From Thermodesulfobacteriota bacterium (GTDB lineage Bacteria; Desulfobacterota; QYQD01), in contig JAVHLC010000001.1 of NCBI GenBank assembly GCA_031082315.1, positions 157,224 to 221,223 of the forward strand: a stretch of DNA of 64,000 nt, written 5' to 3'. The notes beneath the pieces were generated by a model. That model saw only the letters and a list, made by a program, of their open reading frames with translations. It did no database searches and was not told where the DNA came from. The translations under genes and the position numbers were made by a program. Shown here piece after piece: positions 43,721 to 53,684 of this stretch (its first letter is position 1; each line of letters opens with the position of its first letter).

Positions 43721-44728
43721 TTAATCTGTGGATTGAAAGATTGTCTGCAGAGAATGGCGCGGCCTGAAACCGGTTTTCAGCATTCTTTCATTATCAAAGA
43801 CCAAACTTGAAGCCAGCTTGTCATAACAGGAATACAGCCATCTCTTTTTGTCAGGTAAAAGGCACCCTGCTATCCTGGTTGCAAACCGGACAACAGATAA
43901 TGGCACCGAAATAACCGGCCGGTTGGGCCGGATAGCCGAGTTTTGAAATACCTGGATAAGCGTGTTAAATTCATAGGCCTCTGCATCACAAACATTAAAG
44001 ATATCGATCTGCGAAAATCTGCGTAATCTACGGATTATAAAATCAATAAAGTCTACCAAATTAGGCCTGGCCAATGCAGACATCCTTTGCAGCCCTGAAC
44101 CGAAACGGATATAGGTTATGGTCAGAGGTGCTAATACCCGGCGATTAAGGTTAAAACTCCATTCACGATCATACACAGGTGCCAGACGTAGGATGATTAG
44201 ATCATTGAGTATGCCCTCATCAGCTAAAGCAATAAGACGCCTCTCGGCATCAAGCTTACTGCAGGCATAATCGCTGGAAGGCTGACATTCGCCATTCTCA
44301 CCAATCCCATTACAATCCTCTCTTTTTTGTGCCTTTGCGCCTTTGCGTGAGGTAATCCCCGGCCCTTCACCATACACGGACACGGAAGACAAAAAAATAA
44401 AACGCACATCAGGATTAACTTGAGAAGCGGCCTTTGCCAGCTTTTCTGTGGACTCACTGTTCACGCGCATGTATGTGGAGGAATCTACCGCCCCTACCTT
44501 CTGGTGTGCAATGCCTGCACAGTGAATGACAACATCCGGAGAATATTTTTCGCAAATCGCAGTCACTGCGCTTACATCGGTCAGGTCGGTTTGTTCCCAG
44601 ACAATATTCGCAAGGCTTGTAGGCTTCTTTCTATTATAAATACCAATCACTTTATTATCGGATGCCAATCGACTGCATAAGGCTTTCCCGATAAAGCCAT
44701 TGGCTCCGGTTATTAAAATATTCTTCAA
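43721..44728 (-). CDS. NAD-dependent epimerase/dehydratase with two repeat-derived inserts
   Basis: A 335-residue extended SDR sugar-nucleotide enzyme. The Rossmann motif ITGANGFIGKAL is N-terminal, the catalytic pair is YACSK, and SSVSVYGEG is typical of the 4-epimerase group. Two segments look foreign: residues ~126-137 (SRKGAKAQKRED, from a CGCAAAGGCGC-type repeat, 44319-44352) and residues ~230-241 (IIRRLRRFSQID, from an AATCTGCG-type repeat, 44005-44038). Both keep the frame. The C-terminus also ends inside a repeat. The start appears to be TTG 44728. Confidence 0.85.
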   Translation of the reverse strand: MKNILITGANGFIGKALCSRLASDNKVIGIYNRKKPTSLANIVWEQTDLTDVSAVTAICEKYSPDVVIHCAGIAHQKVGAVDSSTYMRVNSESTEKLAKAASQVNPDVRFIFLSSVSVYGEGPGITSRKGAKAQKREDCNGIGENGECQPSSDYACSKLDAERRLIALADEGILNDLIILRLAPVYDREWSFNLNRRVLAPLTITYIRFGSGLQRMSALARPNLVDFIDFIIRRLRRFSQIDIFNVCDAEAYEFNTLIQVFQNSAIRPNRPVISVPLSVVRFATRIAGCLLPDKKRWLYSCYDKLASSLVFDNERMLKTGFRPRHSLQTIFQSTD

Positions 44729-44743
44729 TCCCTCATTCTCTAT

Positions 44744-45838
44744 TCATGTCAATTGGGCCAGTTTTTCAACGATCCTTTCAGCAGCATGACCATCCCACAA
44801 ATAAGGTATTTTACCTTTCTTAAAACTTCCATTCATGATTTTTTCATACTCTTCGAGTATAATATCTGGATCTGAACCCGTCAGAACGTTTGTTCCTATG
44901 TCTATGGTTACCGGCCTTTCCGTATTTTCTCTTATTGTTAGACAGGGAATACCCAGATATGTGGTTTCTTCCTGGAGTCCGCCGCTATCAGTTAAAACGA
45001 GTTTTGCTGTTTTGTTGAGTCTTAAGAATTCAAGATAACCTATAGGTCCTGTAATTATCAGGTTACGCATTCCTGAAACTTTTTCTGATAATCCAAACTG
45101 ATCAATATTTTTCCTTGTTCTGGGATGCATTGGGAAGATAATAGGGATATCTCTCTGGATTTTTTCAAACGCAAATAAAATCCCTTCCAAGGCCGATAGA
45201 TTATCCACATTTGAAGGTCTGTGAATGGTAAGTGTGGCGTAGTTGCTTTCAGTAATCCCATTTACAGGGAGTGGCATATCCTTTATTTTGTCAAGATAAT
45301 AGGATAGCGTATCAATCATGACGTTCCCTACAAAGAAGATTTTGTCTTCCTTTACGCCCTCATTTCTGAGATTTTCGTTGGCACTTTCCTCTGTCGTAAA
45401 GAGATAGTCACATATAGAATCTGTAACCTTTCGATTGATTTCTTCGGGCATGGTCATATCAAAAGACCGCAGGCCGGCTTCTACATGAGCTGTCTTAATG
45501 CCAAGTTTAGCTGCTGTAATTGTACAGGCCATCGTGGAATTCACATCACCAACCACCAGTACAATGTCCGGCTTTTCATCCTTTATCAATTTTTCAAAGC
45601 TTATCATAATGTTAGCGGTTTGCTCTGCATGACTGCCGGACCCAACTCCAAGATTAACATTAGGCTTTGCGATATTAAGCTGTTCAAAAAAAGTTTTTGA
45701 CATGGTTTCGTCATAGTGCTGGCCTGTATGGACAAGCACGGGATTGATTGAATCATTATACTGCTTATAAGCACGCATCAATGGCGCAATCTTCATGAAA
45801 TTTGGCCTGGCACCCACTACGTTTATTATTTTTATCAC
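44744..45838 (-). CDS. wecB: UDP-N-acetylglucosamine 2-epimerase (non-hydrolysing)
   Basis: A 364-residue enzyme making UDP-ManNAc for surface polymers. Marks: GARPNFMKIAPLMRA, HVEAGLRSFDMTMPEE, TIHRPSNVDN and LTDSGGLQEETTYLGIPCLTIRENTERP. Its ATG overlaps the stop of the upstream glycosyltransferase by four bases. Confidence 0.95.
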   Translation of the reverse strand: MIKIINVVGARPNFMKIAPLMRAYKQYNDSINPVLVHTGQHYDETMSKTFFEQLNIAKPNVNLGVGSGSHAEQTANIMISFEKLIKDEKPDIVLVVGDVNSTMACTITAAKLGIKTAHVEAGLRSFDMTMPEEINRKVTDSICDYLFTTEESANENLRNEGVKEDKIFFVGNVMIDTLSYYLDKIKDMPLPVNGITESNYATLTIHRPSNVDNLSALEGILFAFEKIQRDIPIIFPMHPRTRKNIDQFGLSEKVSGMRNLIITGPIGYLEFLRLNKTAKLVLTDSGGLQEETTYLGIPCLTIRENTERPVTIDIGTNVLTGSDPDIILEEYEKIMNGSFKKGKIPYLWDGHAAERIVEKLAQLT

Positions 45839-47061
45839 TTTTCTACCGCTATCTTAAAAACATTGATTACTTCGCGAGACTGCCTTTCTCTTGTATGCTT
45901 TGGCGCTGCCTTATAACTTGCCTCGGCCAGCCTTTTCCGCAAAACATGATTGTTTTTTAATTCCAGAACAGTCCGCACAAAAATCTCAGGGGCTTCAGAA
46001 GGAATACACAACCCTGCTCCTTCTCCTTCAACTATTTTACTCGCCTCGCCACCTTTAGGTCCTGCCAGCAAAATGGGAAGCCCCATCCCCATGGCTTCAA
46101 AAATTTTTGATGGGATCACTGTTGCAAAAACAGGGTTATTCTTTAAATGAATCAGCGCAACATCCAATACACTCCAGAATTTCGGCATTTCCTCCTTGGG
46201 CTGAGCGGGGTAAAAAATCACATTTTTCAATCCACGTTTTTGGGATTTTGCAATCATGTTTTCTTTTGATGAACCGCTGCCAACAAAAAGAAACCTGATT
46301 TTATCATCGTTTATCAGTAATTCCGCTGCATCCAGAACTTTTTCCAGAGCATGAGCCATGCCGTGTGTACCAATATAACCAATGACAAATTTATCTGTTA
46401 ATTTAAGTTCCTTTAACAGCTTGCTGTCTTTTGGCCTGGGAGAGTAGCGAGGCAGGTCAACCCCGTTGATCACAACATAAATTTTGTCTTTATCAATTCC
46501 ACGGCAAACCAAATCTTTCTTGAATGCGTTGGTCAAAGCAACAATAACGGCCGATTTTCGATACAATAAAAGTTCCAGTTTTTCCACGGCTTTTAAAAGA
46601 AAATTATCCTGCATGATCCCGACAGCAGCGATAGATGCCGGCCACAAATCTCCCAATTCAAAAATAAAAGGTTTTCTTTTAAGAAGCGAAATTACCCACC
46701 CGCCGACAGCCGCAAAAAACTGAGGGGAGGTTGCCATGATTATATCTGGTTTTTTTTGAAAAAACCCCGCAGCTACGGAGGAAAACATAAAGGACACAAA
46801 ATCGACTGTCCTGAGTAAAAACCCTTCATTTGCCGAAATATATGTTTTCACCCTTACAACCCGGATCCCGTCCATCTGTTCAACAAGATACCACCTGTTT
46901 TTATAACCAGGATAAACTTTACCTTCCGGAAAATTTGGCGCACAGGTAATAACCGTCACCTCATGTCCCCATTTTATCCAATAACAGGCCCTCTCATATA
47001 CCCTGGTAGCTGAAGCGTTACGTTCCGGAGGAAAGTTCTCAGTGACAAACAATATATACAT
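45835..47061 (-). CDS. Glycosyltransferase family 4 (WbuB-like)
   Basis: A 408-residue GT-B transferase. The N-terminal half is ETNFPPERNASATRVYERA-like; the C-terminal GT4 domain has VIGYIGTHGMAHALEKVLDA and the donor-binding KIFEAMGMGLPILLAGPKGGEASKIVE. Position beside WecB, a dehydratase and a WecA-like gene fits transfer of an aminosugar (for example FucNAc or QuiNAc) to the lipid-linked acceptor; the sugar is inference. Confidence 0.9.
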   Translation of the reverse strand: MYILFVTENFPPERNASATRVYERACYWIKWGHEVTVITCAPNFPEGKVYPGYKNRWYLVEQMDGIRVVRVKTYISANEGFLLRTVDFVSFMFSSVAAGFFQKKPDIIMATSPQFFAAVGGWVISLLKRKPFIFELGDLWPASIAAVGIMQDNFLLKAVEKLELLLYRKSAVIVALTNAFKKDLVCRGIDKDKIYVVINGVDLPRYSPRPKDSKLLKELKLTDKFVIGYIGTHGMAHALEKVLDAAELLINDDKIRFLFVGSGSSKENMIAKSQKRGLKNVIFYPAQPKEEMPKFWSVLDVALIHLKNNPVFATVIPSKIFEAMGMGLPILLAGPKGGEASKIVEGEGAGLCIPSEAPEIFVRTVLELKNNHVLRKRLAEASYKAAPKHTRERQSREVINVFKIAVEK

Positions 47062-47311
47062 TTTAGTTCCGCCAAAATCTTATAAGGTATGCTTCCGTTG
47101 CCGGCCTAATAAGGCAGTTATTGGGAGCGGCCCCTCTGTGCCGATGTAAGTGAGACACTTCCCGCCTTATCTTTAATTGAAGCTCCCCGCAGCTTGCTGC
47201 GGGGAATATCCGTATGCAAGGTAAAATGCATCGTATTCGCTCGCTAACCCCGCTGCCCGCCAGTGTCGGACCTGGATGGCAAGCAGCGGGGAATGCGCTC
47301 GCTATGCATGT
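47062..47311. repeat. Intergenic CCCCGC hairpins
   Basis: CTCCCCGCAGCTTGCTGCGGGG (about 47181-47205) is a strong hairpin related to the one near 281-303. A second arm set (GCAGCGGGGAATGCGC) follows at 47282. No gene is seen. Confidence 0.5.
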
Positions 47312-48763
47312 TCAACAGAAAAAAGCTTTTATGCGTGAGTTAACCAGTCTTATAGCCATCTTGAATCTGCGCCTTAGACCCTTGGCATTAAAAACCCATT
47401 CCCTATAAAAGCGCGGATTTAAAAAAAAATAGCGGCCAAACCTCCGTTGGAATTTTCTTCGAGCAAAAAAAGAATGTATATAATAGAAGGAATCAACTAT
47501 TTCATCCTCACTAATATATTCTGTTCGCATTACCGGTCTATAGTTAGGCGTATAAGTTGGCGATGTTACATAGCGAGTCCAGTCTTCCGTATTTATCAGC
47601 CCTTTTTCTTTTGCAACACGATATAGTTCTGTACCTGGAAACGGACAAGCTATCGCAACCATAACATCATCACCTATGTCTTTAAGAAGCTCAACTGTCT
47701 TTTTTGCGGAATTCTTAGTCTCGCCTAAATTGCCCACCATTGTGAAACTGCCGGTTGATATGCCAATATCGTGAGCAATCTGATGGGCATTGCGAATCTG
47801 TACATCCGTTATGTTTTTCCTCATCAGTTTTCTAACATATTGATCGCCGGTTTCGACACCAAAATCAACTCGAATGCATCCTGCATCCTTCATAGCTTGC
47901 AACATTTCTCTATCAACGGTATTTACGCGGGCATTGGCCATCCATCTAAATGGAATATCTGATTTACCGATCAACTCACAAAGCTCTAAAATCCGCTTTT
48001 TTTGTATCGTAACCAGGTCATCGACAAAATCAAATTCGACCATACCATAGGTTTTATTTAAGTATATGATTTCATCGAATATGTTTTGAGCACTTCTTGG
48101 CCTGAATTTTCTGCCAAATATGGTATGGGAATCACAAAATGTACAAAAATTTGGACATCCCCTGCTCGACAAGAGGGCAAACACCGGCGCGTCACCCTTT
48201 CCACTAATATTGAAAACATTATATTTATTCAAATCAAGATATTTCCAGGCCGGGAAGGGAAGCCTGTCCAGGTCCCGGATGAAGGCACGATCAGGGGTCC
48301 GGATCACCCCCTCCTGTGCGCGAAAACAGAGCCCGGGGATATGCCCGAAGGCCCTTCCTTCGCTCATGGCCTCTGCGAGCTCCTTTAAAGTTTCTTCACC
48401 TTCTCCCCGGACGATGATATCCAGGGCCGGAAGTTCCTGGAGGGTCCTTTCGGGGATTGAAGACGGGTGGGGACCTCCCGCGACGAGCGGGATATCTGGC
48501 ATGACTTGCTTGATTAAGGGGGCCAGTCGGGAAACCTCTCCGAACTGGTTAGTCATGAAAGAGATGCCCACTATGAGCCATTTCCTGGATCCGAGGAGGT
48601 TCATGAAGGCATCATCGGTCAGTGGGTGGGTGTTGAAATCGTGGATATACGGTCTGAAACCGGCCTCTCTTAGGTAGGCAGCGAGGTAGGCCAACCCCAG
48701 AGGCGGGCTTTTGCGGGGATAGGTGTACGCTGGGTAAATCAGTAAGATATGGGGCTCACTCAT
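47312..48763 (-). CDS. B12-binding radical SAM protein
   Basis: A 483-residue protein. The N-terminal cobalamin-binding domain (HILLIYPAYTYPRKSPPLG; VAGGPHPSSIPE) precedes a radical SAM domain with the cluster motif CPNFCTFC. Such proteins perform methylations or rearrangements. In a polysaccharide cluster the substrate may be a sugar or a lipid; unknown. ATG 48763 overlaps the upstream stop (TGATG), so it is translationally coupled to the C5-epimerase-like gene. Confidence 0.88.
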   Translation of the reverse strand: MSEPHILLIYPAYTYPRKSPPLGLAYLAAYLREAGFRPYIHDFNTHPLTDDAFMNLLGSRKWLIVGISFMTNQFGEVSRLAPLIKQVMPDIPLVAGGPHPSSIPERTLQELPALDIIVRGEGEETLKELAEAMSEGRAFGHIPGLCFRAQEGVIRTPDRAFIRDLDRLPFPAWKYLDLNKYNVFNISGKGDAPVFALLSSRGCPNFCTFCDSHTIFGRKFRPRSAQNIFDEIIYLNKTYGMVEFDFVDDLVTIQKKRILELCELIGKSDIPFRWMANARVNTVDREMLQAMKDAGCIRVDFGVETGDQYVRKLMRKNITDVQIRNAHQIAHDIGISTGSFTMVGNLGETKNSAKKTVELLKDIGDDVMVAIACPFPGTELYRVAKEKGLINTEDWTRYVTSPTYTPNYRPVMRTEYISEDEIVDSFYYIHSFFARRKFQRRFGRYFFLNPRFYREWVFNAKGLRRRFKMAIRLVNSRIKAFFC

Positions 48764-49749
48764 CAAAACCACCTTAGCTTGAAATAGACCTTCCATGCCT
48801 GCGACAAAATCCGGTACAGGGAATTGGATAACTGGTTTCCCCATTTCCGGGCATAGGAATCGAAGATGTCGTCACCCGTGAGTTTGTACATGGCCTGCAT
48901 CTGGATCACGTGCAAGTTTTGATAGTAGAGGCTGCTCGGCATAACCGGCTGATGGCCGGCAACGGCCAGATCGTAACTCGTCCAGAAGCCCAGGTCATAA
49001 CGGTGCATATTTTTTTTGAGTGTTTGGAGACAACTCCGCCAGAGATCCCAGGCGCAGGAATCCTCAAAAAAAACTGCATAATCCCGAACCCCCCAGAGCG
49101 CCCAGATGAAACCGTTAAGTACGTGATTGGGTGGTGTTACAATATATTCCTCCAGCCACAGGTAACCCCTGTCGTCATCCAGAACTCCGCCCGCATGCTC
49201 CCGTGCGAGACGACGAAAAGCGTTAAAAGCTTTATGCGTGACATGCAAATACGTCTCGTCACCCGTAAGTCTAAATGCGCGGAGGCATACGGAGATGCCC
49301 TGTCCCTGCGCGAGTGCGGACCGCCAGGGGGCATGAAGATCGTTTCGCATCTCAAAGGGAAACTCGTATTCCCAAAGCAATATATCATCCGGAACAAGTC
49401 GCATGTGATTTAGAAAGTAGGCTGCCTGGGCCAGGAATTCCCTCCGGCAATCCTCACCCTTCAAGATTCGGTCGTAGTACCCGAGTGCCAACTGGGCTAT
49501 TGCGTTTGGGTTGTACTGCAGTCCAAGTTCCCCCCGATAATCGAGCATGATGACGCCGTCGGCATCCGCGGTTCCGATACGGCCGATCTTGTCCTCGTAA
49601 TTCTGGGGATAGGCCCGAAGGGTGGTAAGGTCCTCCTTGGTCAGGTCATTCACCATCAGGCGCGTATGCCAGAAGGTAAGGTTCGATCCGCCTCGATGCC
49701 AGATATAGGAAGAAAGTATCCGGCGCAAGTAATGAATTTTTTTATACAT
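48763..49749 (-). CDS. D-glucuronyl C5-epimerase C-terminal domain protein
   Basis: A 328-residue soluble protein. The signature SALAQGQGISVCLRAFRLTG, the acidic LLWEYEFPFEMR and NHVLNGFIWALWGVRDY, and FWTSYDLA match the catalytic (alpha/alpha barrel) domain of heparosan glucuronyl C5-epimerases. It likely epimerises a uronic acid in the surface polymer or a precursor. ATG 49749 overlaps the AsnB stop (TAATG). Confidence 0.8.
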   Translation of the reverse strand: MYKKIHYLRRILSSYIWHRGGSNLTFWHTRLMVNDLTKEDLTTLRAYPQNYEDKIGRIGTADADGVIMLDYRGELGLQYNPNAIAQLALGYYDRILKGEDCRREFLAQAAYFLNHMRLVPDDILLWEYEFPFEMRNDLHAPWRSALAQGQGISVCLRAFRLTGDETYLHVTHKAFNAFRRLAREHAGGVLDDDRGYLWLEEYIVTPPNHVLNGFIWALWGVRDYAVFFEDSCAWDLWRSCLQTLKKNMHRYDLGFWTSYDLAVAGHQPVMPSSLYYQNLHVIQMQAMYKLTGDDIFDSYARKWGNQLSNSLYRILSQAWKVYFKLRWF

Positions 49750-51662
49750 TAATGGGCCGGATATCCCTCGCCGTCGAGAAAAAGGCGTGCCCATTCCTCA
49801 AGCATGTAAACAGATAGAAGCAGGTAATGAAGGTCCTGGCGATTCTCCCGGAGTTCCTGGAAGAGGCATTCGATCGCCGGAAAAGAAAACCATCCGCGGC
49901 GCTGGATGGCTTCCCTGCTGAGGACGGATCGTATCTGATCATGCAGGGGGCCGAGCATCCATTCGCGGACCGGTGCTACAAAACCGGTTTTGGGCCGGTA
50001 AATTACCTCTTTTGGCAGAAAGGGCTCCATGGCGCGCTTGAAGATGTACTTTCCCGTAAACCCTCTCTGTTTAAGCCTTCCCGGGATAGCAAATGCCAAT
50101 CTCACCAAATCAATATCAATAAGGGGAACCCGGATCTCAACACCTCGTGCCATACCCATTTTATCCGTGTAGTTAAGGTTATGATCCGTCAAAAAGAAGC
50201 GTGTATCTAAAAAAAGCATCTTATTAAGGTTGTCCATCTGACAGGTGTGCTTCCCTAACGCCTCCCGCATGACCTGGAGTGGGTCGTGGTCAGCAAGGCG
50301 CTGGCTCAAGTCCCCCTGTAAGAGCTGGAGGACATATGATTTCGAGGCCCAGGTGAAGTAATGGACAAGCCGCTCCTCACGTGACCGGTCGGCATATTGA
50401 AACATACGCTTGAAGCGACGGAGAGAGGGATTCGAAGAATGGACTCTTTCGCTTAAGAGTCGCACGCTTGTGCGCAGAGTGGAGGGCATCCAGTCCCACC
50501 ATCTCTCGGTCATTAAGGCGAGGTGCCTCCGGTATCCGGAGAAAATGTCGTCACCGCCTGCGCCGGAAAGGAGAACATAATCCCCCTGCTGACGAGCTGC
50601 CTCGGCGATAAGCAGAACATTCAAGGGGGCCAGATCGGCCTGAGGTTCGTCGAGATGCCAGATCATCTCACGGACACGTTCCAGGATAGTACTTTCCAGT
50701 GGTATTTCAAGGCAGGGTACGCCGAGCTGTCGGGCTACTCTACGGGCATAGTCGAGGTCATTGACCATCCCCTCCCAGTTACGGCCATCGGCATAGTTGA
50801 TCGTGTAGCAGTGAGAGATTCGGCGTCCCTCGCGCTCTGCTATGGCTACAACTGCGCTGGAGTCGAGCCCACCGGAAAGGAAGGCGCCCACGGGAACATC
50901 GCTCACCAGTTGGGACTGCACGGAACGGTGGAGTTGCGACCGCACGAGTTCGAGTATCTCTGTTTCATCGGTCCCGGCGATATCTTTCCGGGGCTTGATG
51001 TCTACCTCTTCGGTTATTGACGGTGCTTCGCCGGCACGAACCGTCAACATCTGCCCTGGAAGAAGCTTTCGCACGCGGTGCAGGATAGTCCGGGGACCTG
51101 GCGTCCAGAGATAGATGAGCGTCTCCAGGAGGGCTTGCTCATCTACTTCCCGGGAGAGACCCTTCCAACACAGAAGGCTCTTGATCTCGGAAGAGAAAAG
51201 AAATTTGTTGTCCTGAAAGACAAAATAAAGTGGCTTGACGCCCAGGGGGTCCCGTGACAGATATAGAATCTCCTCTCTTGTGTCCCAGAATGCAAAGGCC
51301 CAAATGCCTTGCAGTTCTCTCAGACAGGCAGGACCCCAATCACGGAAGAGATAGAGCAACACTTCCGTATCGGTGTCTGAACGAAATCGGTATCCCCTTG
51401 ACTCCAGAAACCTTCGCAGTTCCCGATAGTTGTAGATTTCCCCGTTATAAGTAATGCAATGCCGCCCTGTGTCATCCCACATGGGCTGCTTTCCTCTCTC
51501 GCTCAGGTCCAGGATTGAAAGCCGGTTGTGTCCGAGGGAGATGGGGATGGATGAGTCGCTCCAAGCCCCGGACGCGTCGGGGCCGCGATGGCGAGTGGCC
51601 CGGAGCATTTTCTCTATTAGTCCCTCTTCGTGGATTCCAATGAACCCAGCAATTCCGCACAT
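49749..51662 (-). CDS. asnB: Asparagine synthetase (glutamine-hydrolysing), class asnB
   Basis: A 637-residue enzyme. The N-terminal glutaminase has catalytic Cys2 (MCGIAGFIG). The synthetase domain has the PP-loop SGGLDSSAV. In polysaccharide clusters such enzymes often amidate uronic acids or similar acids rather than aspartate, and the adjacent C5-epimerase fits that; the substrate is not proven. Confidence 0.9.
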   Translation of the reverse strand: MCGIAGFIGIHEEGLIEKMLRATRHRGPDASGAWSDSSIPISLGHNRLSILDLSERGKQPMWDDTGRHCITYNGEIYNYRELRRFLESRGYRFRSDTDTEVLLYLFRDWGPACLRELQGIWAFAFWDTREEILYLSRDPLGVKPLYFVFQDNKFLFSSEIKSLLCWKGLSREVDEQALLETLIYLWTPGPRTILHRVRKLLPGQMLTVRAGEAPSITEEVDIKPRKDIAGTDETEILELVRSQLHRSVQSQLVSDVPVGAFLSGGLDSSAVVAIAEREGRRISHCYTINYADGRNWEGMVNDLDYARRVARQLGVPCLEIPLESTILERVREMIWHLDEPQADLAPLNVLLIAEAARQQGDYVLLSGAGGDDIFSGYRRHLALMTERWWDWMPSTLRTSVRLLSERVHSSNPSLRRFKRMFQYADRSREERLVHYFTWASKSYVLQLLQGDLSQRLADHDPLQVMREALGKHTCQMDNLNKMLFLDTRFFLTDHNLNYTDKMGMARGVEIRVPLIDIDLVRLAFAIPGRLKQRGFTGKYIFKRAMEPFLPKEVIYRPKTGFVAPVREWMLGPLHDQIRSVLSREAIQRRGWFSFPAIECLFQELRENRQDLHYLLLSVYMLEEWARLFLDGEGYPAH

Positions 51663-51714
51663 ATCACTATTGGCTCTCTCGATTTCTGAAAAGAAGCAGC
51701 ATTCGCATGCGCCC

Positions 51715-52542
51715 TCACTTCACCGCCCGAATCAGCATAAAAAGTCCATGCTTCGGAAAGAACGTCCGGATAACCCATCGAGGCCAGACTGTGCGTGCAA
51801 TTGACAGAAGAACTCCTTGATGACGCTGCCCCGCAGCGGAAGTTAGAAGGTCTCCGTGTCCCAAGACTATCTGAATATCCGTGGAGCGGAACTGCCTAAA
51901 AAGATGCTGCGCCTCCTCCTCAGAGTACGCCTTTGTGCCGGGGCTTTCCAAATACCGCCCGTATATCTCCTCCAACGTTAGCCACGGCTTTAGCGCGAGG
52001 AAGGCGTAACGACACCAAAGCATATAGCCTACAAAACTATGTTTATGGTAGATCATAATTTTTGCCTCCCCCCCAGGCTTTAGTACCCGGTACACTTCAG
52101 CCACTGCCCGGGCCGTATCGGGCGTGTGATGGAGCACCCCCCACGAGTACACAAGATCAAAGGAACTGTCCGCAAAGGATAGCTGTTCTGCATCCCCCAT
52201 CATGAGGTGGGAGCGGAGACCAAACAACTCCATACGTGTGAGGGTATGGCGCAAAGCACGGGGCGTGAGGTCGATCCCGTATAAGTCTGCACCAGCCTCA
52301 GCGAAATTCAGATGGTCGGCTCCCAAACCCACACCAATCTCAAGGACTCTTTCCCCCTTGTACAGATGGAACTCAGCAAAGCCTGGAATGAACGGTTCAA
52401 GAGTGTACCGAACTTTTGCTTGAGTGAGGTAGGCCTCTCTGTCACGTCCATCCTTCAAATATAGTTCCTCCCCACAAGAAGCCCTCTCCCAAAAGTCATG
52501 GACAGCCAGTTTTTCCTTGTCCACCCAGTATCCTCTTTCCAC
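51715..52542 (-). CDS. SAM-dependent methyltransferase
   Basis: A 275-residue class I methyltransferase. SAM-binding motifs are VLEIGVGLGADHLNFAEAG, LYGIDLTPRAL and FDLVYSWGVLHHTPDT. GTG 52542 lies two bases after the stop of the glycosyltransferase. Methyl acceptor unknown, plausibly a sugar of the polymer. Confidence 0.87.
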   Translation of the reverse strand: MERGYWVDKEKLAVHDFWERASCGEELYLKDGRDREAYLTQAKVRYTLEPFIPGFAEFHLYKGERVLEIGVGLGADHLNFAEAGADLYGIDLTPRALRHTLTRMELFGLRSHLMMGDAEQLSFADSSFDLVYSWGVLHHTPDTARAVAEVYRVLKPGGEAKIMIYHKHSFVGYMLWCRYAFLALKPWLTLEEIYGRYLESPGTKAYSEEEAQHLFRQFRSTDIQIVLGHGDLLTSAAGQRHQGVLLSIARTVWPRWVIRTFFPKHGLFMLIRAVK

Positions 52543-52544
52543 GC

Positions 52545-53654
52545 TTAACTTCGTGAGGAGGCGGCGCTTTCCCCTGTCGCCAGCAATCTGTGGTATACAG
52601 ACGTTAATCGCCGTGCTACCGCCGAGTATGCGTAGTGTTTACGACTCCGCTCCCTGTTAAAGCTCCCCATAGCTGCTCGCAATCTCGCATCGTCAGATAG
52701 AGTGCGTAAAGCGTAGATCATGCCGTCGATGTCTCCGGGCTCCACCAGAAAACCGCCCTCCCTATCCTCGATCATCTCCGGGATTGCACCCACCTTAGTC
52801 GAAACAACCGGCAATCCTACGGCCATAGCTTCGAGAACAACATTAGGAAATCCTTCGGCATGAGAAGGGAAAAAAAACAGGTCACTAGAGCACATTTCTT
52901 TAATTACGGATGAGTTATCCATTATGCCAAGCAATCTGATATTGTGAGGCAATGAACCCATAATTTTATTCGTATCATCTGTCTTCTCACCTATCAAATC
53001 GAAACGCATAAATGGCAACTGTTTTGCAGTTTCCACGATTTCAGCAAGACCTTTGGCAAAAGCAAGTCCTCCGACAAATAAGGCTCTCGTGTGGCCACGT
53101 GAAGCGCCTTCATAATGCACCTGATATTTGAAAATATCATCTGGGACGAAATTTGGTATCTGTTCACACCGTTGGGCCTTGACTATTTTGCTTAGGTATT
53201 CATAGGATATCCCATTAACCGCAATATTCACATGTGACAGCCTAATTAAAAGGTTCAAGGCCTTCAAACTGATATCTCCAAGGCTTTTGCCTGACAACTC
53301 TGGGATATTACCCCTAAAATGGCTTGCAAGCGGAATTCCCCACAATCTTACGATAAGCCCACAAAATACATCACGGAAAATACCTATTTTGGAAAGACTG
53401 CAATTCAAGTGCACGATATCGGGGCGATTATTTATTAGGTGGGATATCAGCGCTGTCACTATACTAAAAAATCTTTTCTGCTCACTTAGAGAGAATGTAA
53501 CGCTGTCAAAAAATCCGCGCTTGCCGCGAATTCTTGTATCTACCACGCAAAGTTCATACTCAGAAGACAGTCCACTTTCCATTACCCGTTTTGTCCAGGA
53601 TGCTATGCCTCCATGCGGCGGAGGAAGAGGTGAAATAAACAATATCCTTTTCAC
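52545..53654 (-). CDS. Glycosyltransferase family 4
   Basis: A 369-residue GT-B enzyme. Typical motifs are ISPLPPPHGGIASWTKR at the N-terminus and FFFPSHAEGFPNVVLEAMAVGLPVVSTKVGAIPEMI near the C-terminus. The sugar donor is not predictable. It is followed at once by the methyltransferase gene. Confidence 0.92.
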   Translation of the reverse strand: MKRILFISPLPPPHGGIASWTKRVMESGLSSEYELCVVDTRIRGKRGFFDSVTFSLSEQKRFFSIVTALISHLINNRPDIVHLNCSLSKIGIFRDVFCGLIVRLWGIPLASHFRGNIPELSGKSLGDISLKALNLLIRLSHVNIAVNGISYEYLSKIVKAQRCEQIPNFVPDDIFKYQVHYEGASRGHTRALFVGGLAFAKGLAEIVETAKQLPFMRFDLIGEKTDDTNKIMGSLPHNIRLLGIMDNSSVIKEMCSSDLFFFPSHAEGFPNVVLEAMAVGLPVVSTKVGAIPEMIEDREGGFLVEPGDIDGMIYALRTLSDDARLRAAMGSFNRERSRKHYAYSAVARRLTSVYHRLLATGESAASSRS

Positions 53655-53684
53655 TCCCGCTTCTCCTCCTGTAAATCATGCCCC

